A DNA stretch of 64,000 bases, taken from the NCBI RefSeq assembly GCF_000499385.1, contig NW_013651811.1, positions 124,001 through 188,000 on the forward strand. The letters are read 5' to 3'. The DNA comes from Eimeria necatrix (lineage: Eukaryota; Apicomplexa; Conoidasida; Eucoccidiorida; Eimeriidae). Shown here in pieces: positions 25,561-36,100 of this stretch (the first letter of the stretch is position 1; each line of letters begins with the position of its first letter). The notes under the pieces were generated by a model. That model had not been told where the DNA came from, did not search any database, and worked only from the letters and a program-made list of their open reading frames with translations. Both the position numbers and the translations under genes were made by a program.

Positions 25561-28457
25561 ATGGTGCTGCTGCTGACGGTGGTGGTGGTGGTGGTGGTTG
25601 TAATTGTGGGGATGGTTGGAATGGTGTTGACGGCTGTTGTGATGATGATGATCAGCTTGCTGCTGCTGATCCGGACCTTGCTGCTGTTCCTGCTGCTGAT
25701 TCTGCTGCTGACCTTGCTGATGTTGATGCGGATCCTGCTGCTGCTGATCCTGCTGCTTATTTTGCTGCTAATCCTGCTTCTTCTGCTGCTGACCCTGCTA
25801 ATCTTGCTGCTGATGATGATCTTGCTACTGCTGATTCTGCTAATCCTGCTGCTGATCATGCTGCTGCTGCTGCTGGTCGTGCTGCTGATGATGATCCTGC
25901 CGATTGTGCTTCTCCTGCTGATCCTGCCGCGACTGTTTACCTTGCTGCTGATGATGATCCTGCTGCTGCTGCTGCTGCTGATCTTTCTGCCGCTGATTCT
26001 GCTGCGGATCCTGTTGCTGATCCTGCTGCTGATGCTACTGATTCTGCTGATCGTGATGCTGCTGCCGATCTTGCTGCTGCTGATAATCCTGCTGCTGCTG
26101 ATGATTCTGCTGCTGATGATGATCGTCCTGCTTCTGATGATCCTGCTGCTAATCCTGATCCTGCTGCTGATCCCGCTGCTTCTGCAGACCCTGGCGCTTT
26201 TTGTTTGCTGATCGTGCTACTGCTGCTGATCCTGCTGTTGCTGACCGTGCTGCTGCTGCTGGGCTTGTGTCGCGGCTTTGTTGCCGTCCTTGTGCTGCCT
26301 GTGGCTCTTGCTGGGCTCGTTGCTGTGGCTGCTCCCACTGCTGTTGCTGCAGCTGAGCTGCTGCCAATGTGGCGTGCTGCTGCTGCTCTGGCTCGTATTG
26401 CAGCTGCCGCTGCTGCGGTTGGTTTTCTCGCTTGTGCCGTGCTGCTGCTGCTTCTGCTGCCGCTTCTTGTTTATCGGATCATCTGCTGCAAGAGGTTGGT
26501 GCGCAGCATCCCAAATGTTGCGCTCGCTGCTGCTGTTGCTGTTGTTGCTGCAGGTGGTGCCCAGCGGGGTGGTAGGGCCTGACGTGTTTCGGTGGAAGCC
26601 AGCAGCAGAAGCAGCAGAAGCAGCAGCAGCAGCAGAAGATGGCGGTGTCGCGCGAATGACGGGGGTGTCTGACGAGTGGCGAACGGGAAAGGCCCGCAGC
26701 AAACGGCTGGTGAAAACACCAGCACAAATAGCTGTTGAGGGGCGCATGCTGCTGCAGCAGCAACAGCAGCAGCAGCAGCAGCAGCTCAGAGTTATCGACA
26801 TGACCGGCCCGCAAGTTCGACTCCTAGAGAATGCTGCGGAGGTGGGAGAGGCTTTGCGGCAGCAGCAGCAGCAGCAGCTGCTTCAGGAAGAGGTGCTGAG
26901 GCTGAACGGCAGCAGCAGCAGCACCAGCAGCAGCAGCACAAGTGGAGTGCCGCTGCAGCTACTGCAGCAGGCGCTAAGACAGCAGATTCGTCGGGTGGAG
27001 AGAGATCTGCAGCAAGTTGCTGCTCAAAAGCATCAGCAGGAGCAGGAGCTGCTGGACGCTGCAGCAAACGACGAACGGCAGCAGCAGCAGCAGCAGCAGC
27101 GCCACCTAGCAGTGGAAAGTACGAAGCAGCTGGCTGCTGCAGTCAAGGCCATGTACACCCGAATCAAGCGGCGCAGCAGCCCTGAGGGGCAGCAGCAGAA
27201 GGAGCCGGAGGCGGACCGCTGGAGCGACGAAGAAGCACAGGCAAAGAGCAACAGCAGCAGCAGCAGCAGTAGCAGCGACAGCAGCAGCAGCAAGGAGCCG
27301 GAGTATGGCCACCTGACGGGGGGTCTCACCCCGAAGGCTTTGCTGCAGGAGGTGTTGAGGTGGAGAGACACGTGGCAGGAAGCTTTTTACAAGTTACACG
27401 TTGCTGCTGCTGCTGCTGCGCTGCTGCGGCTGCTACTGCAGCGGGTGTGCGGCGTGTGGGCCCCTCTCGAGACAGCAGCGCCGCAGCTGGCTGCTTCTGT
27501 GGGGCAGTGGTTTGGAGTGTACACGCAGCTGCACCAGGAGGAGGAGGAGCGTTGGATGGCGAAGCTCAAGCAGCAGAGGCAGCAGCAGCAGCTGCTGCTG
27601 CTGCAGGAGCAGCAGCAGCGGCAGGAACAGCTGGAGCGGCTGGTGGCAGGGAGGACTTACGACCTGCTGCAGGAAGGAGTTGAGGAGTCCGTTGGGGCGC
27701 ACATGCGGCGGCAGCTGCTGAACTCTTGGACTCCCGTGTCTGCTGCTGCTGCTGCTGCTGCGCTGCTGGAGGTGTGGCTGCCGTCGCTGCCGGCCCGGGC
27801 GGGCCGCCGGGTGCTGCAGGAGCCTGCAGTGCAGCAGCTGCGGCGGTCGCTCGACAGTTGGGATCCCTTGGCCCCCAGCAGCAGCAGCAGCGGCAGCAGC
27901 GGCAGCAGCAGCAGCAGGCCGGTGCACCAGTGGCTGCTGCCGTTTGTGTCTCTGGTGGAGCGGCCGCTGGCGGAGTCGGAGCTGCTGCTGCCGCTGCAGC
28001 AGAAGCTGGTGCGGGTGCTGTCTGTGCACTGGAGAGCCTCGGACCGCAGCTGCCTGGCGCTGCTGCGGCCCTGGAGGGGAGTGTTCAGCAGCAACTTGTG
28101 GCTAGACCTGCTGCAGCGGGGGGTGGTGCCGCAGCTGCTGCAGCGGCTGCAGCAGCTCGAGATCCGGCCGCAGCAGCAAGACCTCACCCCCTTCAACGAC
28201 GTGCTGCTGTGGGAGTCGCTGCTGCCCACGGAGCTGCTGGCCCGCGTGCTGCACGAGGGCTTTATGCGTCAGTGGCTGCATGTGCTGCGGCTGTGGCTCT
28301 CTGCTTCTGCAGCAAACCCCACAGAAATTCGCGCCTGGTTCAAGGCCTGGCAGGCGCTGCTGCCGCAGCCGCTGCTGCAGCACCCGCTCATAGAGCGGGG
28401 CTTTACGGAGGCCCTGAAGCTCATAGGCGGGGGCGCCGCCGTTGCTGCTGCGCAGCT

Positions 28458-28489
<32 letters not shown>

Positions 28490-28902
28490 GGCTGTTCCTC
28501 GGGGGCTCCGCGCTGTCCCCAGCCGCGGGAGCAGCAGCTGTCGGCGGCGCGGCAGTGCCTGCAACTGCGGCGGCTGCTGCAGCAGCTGCTGCTGCTGCCG
28601 CCATCTGGCAGCAGCAGCCGCCGCCAACCCCGCAGGCTCCTGCTGCTGCGCCGCCGCCCACGCCGGAGCAGCAGCAAGACCTCTCACTGCTGGAGTTGCT
28701 GCAGGGCATGGCAGCAGAAAGGGGCCTCTGCTGCAGGCCCAAGATAGGCAGGGTCGAGCGGGGCCACCAGGTGTATGTACTCTCCAGGATCTCTTTCTTT
28801 GTCGACGGCAGCATCATTATGGCCAAACACAAATCCCAGGGCCCCTGGCTGCCCTTCAGCGCGGAGCAGCTTTTCCAGTTTGTTGACCAGCACAAAAAGT
28901 GA
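24516..28902 (+). CDS. TFIP11: TFIP11/Ntr1-type G-patch spliceosome disassembly factor
   Basis: This family (human TFIP11, yeast Ntr1/Spp382) activates the helicase DHX15/Prp43 to take apart spent spliceosomes. Exon 1 starts at 24516 (MGKSSRRARRKEVIYG) and carries acidic/Ser-rich sequence and the G-patch near residue 276 (YGKGFALLQRMGFKGGALGK, then DGRGLVAPIEVKIRKK). Exon 2 runs 26554-28902: DEWRTGKARSKRLVKT, the family signature LRVIDMTGPQVRLL, then the GCFC domain (KALLQEVLRWRDTW, LLEVWLPSLPARAGRRVL, RPWRGVFSSNLWLDLL, WESLLPTELLARVLHEGF, EIRAWFKAWQALLP). It ends with VYVLSRISFFVDGSIIMAKH and WLPFSAEQLF, like the family's C-terminal block. The exon 1 end is unclear: it lies after the ALQNQGERLRPGEK block, in the repeat at about 25525-25640. 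Sense-strand repeats in exons are CAG, in the intron CTG. Confidence 0.9.
25525..26553 (+). repeat. CTG/GATCCTGCTGCT repeat intron of TFIP11
   Basis: About 1 kb of CTG triplets merging into irregular repeats of GATCCTGCTGCTGATGATGA-like units (about 25665-26180), then CTG-rich sequence ending in TTGCTGCAG at 26553. Both flanks are fixed by TFIP11 homology, but this stretch has none. It stays largely open in the exon frames and would be over-translated as an Asp/Ala/Leu-rich insert. The exact donor cannot be chosen by eye. Confidence 0.65.
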
Positions 28903-30126
28903 GCCCCGCAACTGCACAGCGGCAGACGCCAGCAGCAGCAGCAGCAGCAGCAGCGGCGGCAGCTACTGTTGTACCGCCCCGGGGCCGCCTCCCGCGCTCA
29001 GCGAGAGGGCCCCTGCGCCCTCCACGGGGCCCCTCTGGGGGCCCTCTGCAGCAGCAAGGGTCTGAGGGGGCCCCCGTGGGCCTGCGGAGCACTTCCTATG
29101 AAGAGGGCCTTTGTTGGCTTTGTAGAGAGGCCCTAAGGGGGCCGTTTAGGGGCCCTGTGGCGGCCTTTGGGGGGCCCTAGAGAGGCTCTTTAGGGGGTTC
29201 TGCAGGGGCGTTTTTTGGGGCCCTCAGGGCTTTCTTAGGGGCCATCTGGTGCTTAATAGGAGCTGCACAGAAGCTCTTTACAGGGTTTGCACAGGCCCTT
29301 GTCGGGGGCCCTGTAAAGGCCATTTAAGGGCCCCTCGGGGCCCTTCAAGGGCCGTCGGGGTTTCTTGGGGGCCCTGGGGGACCCTTTAAAGGCTTTAAGT
29401 TGTTTTTTGGAGGTCCTGAGGGGCCCTTCAGGGGCCTTGAGGCGCTTTTTAGGGCCCCTGAGGGGCCCTTTAGGGGCCTTGGGGGGTTTTTGGGGGTCCC
29501 CAGGTCCCAAGGGACGAAGGGCCTCAGCTGTAGGGGCCCCAGTTCTAGGGGCCCCAGGCCATGGGGGCCCCTGTCCATAGGGGCCCCCCACCAGAGGGGC
29601 CCCCAGCCACAGGGGGCCCTGGCCATAGGGGCCCCCGGGCATAGGGGCCCATGAGCATGGGCCAGGGGCCCCCAAGTGGGGCAGTTTTTAAGCTGGGGCG
29701 TTATCTGGCGTTTAAGGGCTAATGGGAAATCTCAAGGGGCCCCTCAAGGTCCCCGTGGGGCCCCCTGTGGGGCCCCCTGTGGGGGCCCCAAAGCGGGGCC
29801 CCCGCGAGGTTCGTTTCTGGGGGCCCCTGGTTTTGGCTTCAAGACTTAAATATGAGCGAACTGGAGCTCAATTTCCATAATTTGAATGCATGCTGAGGGT
29901 TTATGGTTTAGCGTCTAGGGTTTAGGGCCTAGGCTCTAGGTTTGGGCTTTTGTTTACAAAAGCTTGGTTGTTTTTCCGTTGCTTCCTGCTGCTTACTGCT
30001 GCGGCTTGCACTTGCAGCACAGCTGCACATACAGCAGCCATATAAACAAGTGCTGTGCTGCTGCAGCAGCGATGGAAACGGCAGCAGCAACTGCGGTGTC
30101 TGCTGCTGCTGCTGCATGCGATTGGT
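28903..30126. other. Intergenic region with GGGGCCCC block
   Basis: No supported gene. After a CAG tract (28930-28960) it is dominated by the G/C block listed separately, then has an AT-richer stretch with a short TTTAGGG tract (29895-29930) and CTG-rich sequence up to 30126. The 140-residue minus-strand frame at 29253-29675 is a Pro/Gly/Lys reading of the G/C repeat and is not credited. Confidence 0.55.
28970..29830. repeat. GGGGCCCC palindromic repeat block
   Basis: About 860 bases in which GGGGCCCC, GGGGGCCC and AGGGGCCCT recur every 10-30 bases, interspersed with TTTAGGGGGCC and GGCCTTT variants. The units are self-complementary, so either strand can form hairpins and G-rich structures. 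Many units contain TTTAGGGG or TTAGGGGCC, hinting at a shared origin with the telomere-like repeat. Confidence 0.85.
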
Positions 30127-33100
30127 CTATCCCTGTCGTGTCATCTCATCCGCTGCAGCTGCAGCTGCAGCTGCTGCCTCCAAGACAGGCGCAGCAGCGA
30201 CTAAGGCCTCTGCAACTGCAGCGGCGGGCCCTGCCGCTGCGGCAGACAGGGCAGCAGCAGCAGCAGCCTCTGCCTTTGTGTCTTCAGTGTTGCTGTTGCT
30301 GCTGCTGCTGTTGCTGCTGCTGTGTGCTGCTCGCAATATAGCGTAGACACAGCTGCATGTCTCCCCGCCGCAGTTGGTGCTGCTGTTGCTACGGCCACCT
30401 GTGCGTCTGTGCTGCTGGTGCTGCTGTTGCTGCTGCTGCTCTTGCTGCTCTTGCTGCTCCGCTACAATTGGTGCTGCCGTCCTGGCTGGTCTGCGACTGC
30501 ATGTGGGGCAGCTGCTGCTGCTGCTGCGGCGGGGCGTTGACGGCTGCTGTTGCTGCTGCTGTTTGGCTCGCTGCCGCTCATGCTGCTCTAAGGTCTTGTA
30601 AGCTTCTGCTGCTGCTTGTGCTGCTGCTGCAGCTTGTGCTGCTGCAGATGCGGCTTCACGCAGCTCCTCGTGCAGATCTGAGTGTTGCGAAGGCTGCTGG
30701 CCACTGCTGCTGCCCCGGGTGTTGCTGTTGCTGCTGTTGTTGTTGCCTTTGCTGCTGCGCGCAGCAGAGGCAGCAGCAACTATTTCCTGCAGAGTCTTGC
30801 CTCGGCAACAAAACCGAAGTTGGGTCTGCTGTTGCTGCCGTTGCTTCATGTCGAAACGGACCGTGAAACCGGGTGCAGCAGGCGCTGCTGGTCTTCCATC
30901 TGCTGCTGCAGCAGCACTCGATAACACTCCAGCAATGGGTGCAGCAGCAGCAGCGCCTTTTTCAGTTATGCGTGCTGCCATTGGTGCATCTGCTGCCACT
31001 GCAGCCGTCTCTGTTCTTCCTGCTGCTCTAGCTGCTGCTGCTGCTGCTGGTGCCCGCAGGACTGCTGTGCCCTGTAGAAACGAAATGGGCGGCAGGTGCT
31101 GGTAGTAAGCATTAGCTGGGTCTCTGCGCGGCGAGTTTTTGGAGAAGGTGCCCGCAGCACCAGCGGCTGCAGCAGTGGCAGCAGCAGCAGCAGCAAAAGC
31201 CGCAGCAGCAGGCCCCCCTTGCTGCTGCCGGTCGCTCCCTCTCCTTCCCTCAGTGGCGGACTCAGTGCTGCTGCTGCTCTGGGAGGATATGCTGCGGCGC
31301 AGCAGCAGAGGCGTGGTTGCTGCATCTGCTGCTGCAGGAACAGGCACACAACAGAAGCTTCTACATGCAATAGCAGCGGCAGCAACAGCAGCGGTAGCAG
31401 CAGTGCAGCAGTGCAGCGAACAAGCCATGCTACACCGATCTGAGCAGCGGCAGCGTAAGCAGCAGCGGCAGCGGCGTGATGGCACAAACTGCGGCAGCAG
31501 CAGCGGCCAGGCAGCAGCAGCAGACACAGCAGCAACAGGTGCAGCAGCAACGCGCGCAGCAGCGATAGAAACAGCAACAGCAACGAAGGCCGCTGCAGGA
31601 GATGCAGCAGCAGATACAGCAGGATCAAGCAACGCAACTCAAGCACAAGCAACATCAAACGTAGCAGCAACGGCGGAAGCAGCAAGGGCAGCCGCAGACG
31701 CAGCAGCAGCAGCAGCAGCAGCCACACCGGTTGAAGACATAAGGTGCAGTGCATTCAAGCGCTCCTGCCGGACCGATTCCCTCCGCAATGCTGCTGCTGC
31801 TGCTGCCTGTGCTGCAGCCGCTGCTGCTGCCGTTGCCGCTGCAGCTGCTGTCATTTCAGTTCCCAAGTGCACCTTCCGCTGCAGTTGTAGCTTCCTCTGC
31901 AGTTCCGCCTCCTCTTCTTCCTTCTGTTGCTGCTGCTGCTGCTGCTTTTGCTGCTGCTCGTCCTCCTCCTGGTGCTGTTGCTGCAGGCCCAAAAGTTCTT
32001 GTTGTTGCTGCGGCTGCCTCTGCTGTTGTAGCTGCTGTCTCTGTCTCTGCTGCTGCTGCTGCAGCAAGAAAGAGGAGGTGCTGCTGTCCTCCGTACGTCT
32101 TCGCCTGCTGAAGTGCGAAGAGCTGCTGGTGCTGCTGCTGTTACTGGTGCAGCTGCTGCACGTGCTCCTCCGCGCAGCTACTTGCTGCTGCTGCCGCTTT
32201 TGCTGCTGTGCAGGCTGCCAAAGGTGCCCGTACAGCTTTTGCTGCTCCTGCTGCAGAAGTTCGGAGTCCTGCTGCAGCAGCGGCTCCAGCTGCAGGTTTT
32301 GTTCCTGTTGCTGTTGCTGCTGTTGCTGTTGCTCTTGCTGCTGCTCCTGCTGCTCCTGCTGCTCCTGCTGCTGCTGCGCCTGCTGATGCTGTTGCATATC
32401 TTGCTGCTGGGTGTATGCGTCGTTTACGTCATCGCTGTTGAGGGATTTGGCTATCTGCACTGTTGCTGCGGATGTTGTTGGTGGGGCAAGTGCTGCTGCT
32501 GCTTCATCTGCTGCTGCTTGCTTAGGTGCTGCTGCCACATCGCCTGATTCTGCTGCTGTCAATTCATTTGCTGCTGCTGGTTCAGGTGCTGTTGCTGTTT
32601 CGCTTGCAGCTTCTAGTTCAGCTGCTTCTGCTGCATCACTTGCTGCTGCTTCACTTGCTGCTTTTGGTTCAGGTGCTGCTGTTGGTTCAGGTGCTGCAGC
32701 AGTTTCAGTTGTTGCTGCTGCTTCATCTGCTGCTGCTGTTTCATTTGCTGCTGGTACTTCGTCTGCTGCTTCTGCTTCAGGTGCAGGTGCTGCCGGTTCA
32801 GGTGTTCCTGCTGTTTCAGGGACTTCTTTCGCTTCGTTTGCTGCTGATGGTTCGGGTGTAGCTGCTACTTCGTTTGCTGGTGCGGCTTCATCCACTGCTG
32901 CCGCTTCATCTGCTGCTGCTGCTTCATCTGCTGCTGCCGCTTCATTTGCTGCCACCGCTTCATCTGTTGCTGCTACTTCACTTGCTGTTGCTGCTTCATT
33001 TGCTGTTGCTGCTTCATTTGCTGCTGCTGCCTCACTTGCTGCTGCTGCTTCATCTGCTGCTGCTGCTTCATCTGCTGCTGCTGCTCCATCTGCTGCCGCT

Positions 33101-36100
33101 TCATCTGCTGCTGCTGCTTCATTTGCTGCTGCCGCTTCATTTGCTGCTGCTGCTTCATCTGCTGCTGCTGCTTCATTTGCTGCTACTGGTTCAGGTGCTG
33201 CTGGTTGCTCAGGTGCTGCTACTGCGTCGTTCGCTGCTGCTGCTTCAATTGTTTGTGGCACTTTATTTGCGTCTGTTGTTTCATTTGCTGCTGCTTCTTC
33301 ATCTGCTGCTGCTGCTTCATCTGCTGCTACTGCTTCACTTGCTGCTGCTGGTACAAATGCTGGTGCTGCAGGTGCAACAGGTGTTTCTGCAGTTGCTGCT
33401 GCAGCCGAGTCTGCTGGTTCTAGTGTCACTGCTGCTGCTGGGTCCGGGTATTCAGCTGCTGCTTCTGGTGTTGCTATTGCTGCTCCTAGAGGCTCTTCCT
33501 GTGCTGCTGCAGCTGCTGCTTCAATCTGTACCTGGGCTGCTGCTGCTGCTCCTTCACACTCTCCCTCAGCTGCTGCTGCTTCTTCATACTCTCCCTGAGC
33601 TGCTGCCTCAGACTCTCCCGGAGCTGTTGCTGCTTCCGTTGCTGCCAATGCTTCCGGCTGTGGCTGCGCTGCTGCTGCTTCTGCTGCTGTCAATGCTTCC
33701 GGCTGTGGCTGGCCTGCTGCTGCTTCCGCTGCTAATGTTGCTGCTTCAGGCTCTGCTTGAGCTGCTGCTGCCTCCACGGGAGGTGTTGTAGCTGCTGGTG
33801 CAGCAGCAGGAGCTGCTGTTGCAGGATTTGCCGTTGCTTTCGGTGTGTCTTTGGCCATTGGTGACGCTGCAGCTGCTGCTGCAGTTTTCGCTGCTGTTGC
33901 TGCTGCTGCTGCTGCACCTGTTGCTGATGTTGCTGCTTCTTGCTGCTCGTTCCGCGGACTGGTTAGAGATCTGCCGTACGCTGCAGCACAGACCCTAAAC
34001 CCAAAACCCTAGACTGTGTACTGCTGTCGAAGTTGGAAGCTAATTAAGCCAAACCCTGAACCCTAAACCCTAAGCCCTAAACCCTGAGCGGGCGCTGCCT
34101 TGCCGGGGTTGCTTTGAAGACGGCTGTATCTCGGAGATGAGTTTGTGCTGCAGGTCAAAACAGCAGCAAATCCTAAGGCTTAAACCCTAAACCCTAGCAG
34201 GCAGGCCTTAGACTTGGCGCTGCACCTTTGGCATTACACCCTAGAACTCCTAAACCCCAAACCCTAAACCCTAAACCCTTGACTCACGGATAGTTATTGT
34301 AGAGGGCCATCCGCCTGCGGAAGCCGAGCCACCTTGTGGTGGCGGGGCTATTCTGAGTTAGCTCAGTTGCTGCAGCACATGCATTAGGGTTTACTGTTTA
34401 CAGCTCAGGGTTTAGGGTTTCGGCTAAAGGGTTTGGGGTTCAGGGTTCAGCATTTGGGGTTTAGGCTTATCCGCAAGAATCTAGGTAGGAGGCAAAGCAT
34501 GTCGACAGCAAAGTGTGGTGGATTACGATGGCAGGCGTTGACTAGATTTTTAGGGTTAAGGGCTTAGTGTATAGGGTTTAGGGTTTAGGGTTTAGGGAGT
34601 AGGGCTTAAGGTTTAGAATTAGGGTTTGTGCTGGAATGAGGCTGACTGAGCCGCCGGCACAAGGCTGCCTCATCTATCGTAGGGTTTGCTGCTACCGCTG
34701 CTGCACTTGCTGCAGCTGAGGATTCCAGCAGCAGCTGGCCTGGCTGCTTCTGCTGCCGTTGCTGCTGCAGCAGCAGACCCAGCTGCGGCGGGTGCTGAAA
34801 GATGGGGTGTTTAAGGCCTCGCGACAGATAAGACCAGGGGGAAAAGCGGACAGGTGTCCACTTGAACTCCTCGCTGCTCGCAAACCCTAAACCCCAAACC
34901 CTAAACCCTGAAGTCTGGACTCTAGAGGGCCGCATCTGCAATGCCGGGGCTCCGGCCGTTTAATTTGGCACTTTACTCAGGCCCGAAACCTTTAAGATAT
35001 TTGTCCTAAGGTTTGGGACTGCGCTGTGCGTCAGCGCCTAGCTTGTAGCGTTTGGGCTTTAGGGTTTAGGGTTTAGGGTTTGGTGCCTAGTGTTTGAGAC
35101 CTGGGGCTCCCAAGAAGCCCGGCTTTTTGCATGCCTTTAGAGGCCTGCTGCCTGTCCCCGCGAAAGCCCGGTTCCGCCAGCATGCGCCCGCTTTTTCTGT
35201 TGCTGCAGCGAACCTCCAGCCACAAACCCTAAACCCTAAACCCTAAACCCTAAACCCCAGACGCTTGGGCGTCACTCTAGGCCCAGTGCGGACTCTCTGC
35301 ATTTCCCAGCGCTGCATACCTTTGGTAGACGTTTCTTCATCACTCTATTCGGTGTTCAATGAAGCAAAAACAAGCCCTCGGGCTCAGGGTTTAGGGTTTA
35401 GGGTTTAGGGTTTAGGGTTTTGGGTTTACAGGATCATGAACTGCCGGATGGCCTCGTTGAGTTCGTCCCCCCCATACCCCATCCACTGAAGGCGGGCTGG
35501 CTGTCTCTCCCCGTAGGCGCTGAGGCACCTTCGAGTGCCCTCTTTGGACTCCTCTGCTGCTGCTGCTGTTGCTGCTGCTGGCGTGTTTGCTGCTGTGCCT
35601 ACGCCTGCAAGCGTCGCAGTGGAAATGTTAAAGCCGTTAGCTGCTGCTGGTTCGCCGTTCGCAGCAGCAGCTGCTGCGGCTGCAGCTGCTGCTGCTGCAG
35701 CACCGGGGCCCAGACTTTCTGGGAAGAGACTGGCAGCCGCCTCGCCCGTCGCTGCCGCGGCTGCAGCAGTTGCTGCTGCTGCGCCTGCTGCAGCCCCCAT
35801 TGTTGTCATAGTTCCTCCTGTAATGCTTGAAGCAGCTGTAGCCGCTGCTGCTGCTGCTGCGGCAGATGCCAGGGCTGACCGTAGCAAGCCCCCCTGCACG
35901 CTCACAGTCCCCTGCGCAGCAGCAGCAGCAGCAGCAGCAGGGGCCCTGAGAGGAGTTGCTGCTAGGCTGCCGTCTTGCAAGAAAGTCTTTATGCGGTTTT
36001 GGGCTGTGAATCGAACAGCTGTGCGCAACTTGGCTAATGTGCCCTTCTTGTAGAGCCTGCGTTCCAGCAGCAGCAGCTGCCGTTCAGTATTTGCTGCTGC

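Noticed and set aside
29253..29675. 140-codon minus-strand frame rich in Gly, Pro and Lys
   Set aside because: It is only a reading of the GGGGCCCC repeat; the opposite strand is open too, and no signal, motif or neighbour supports it.
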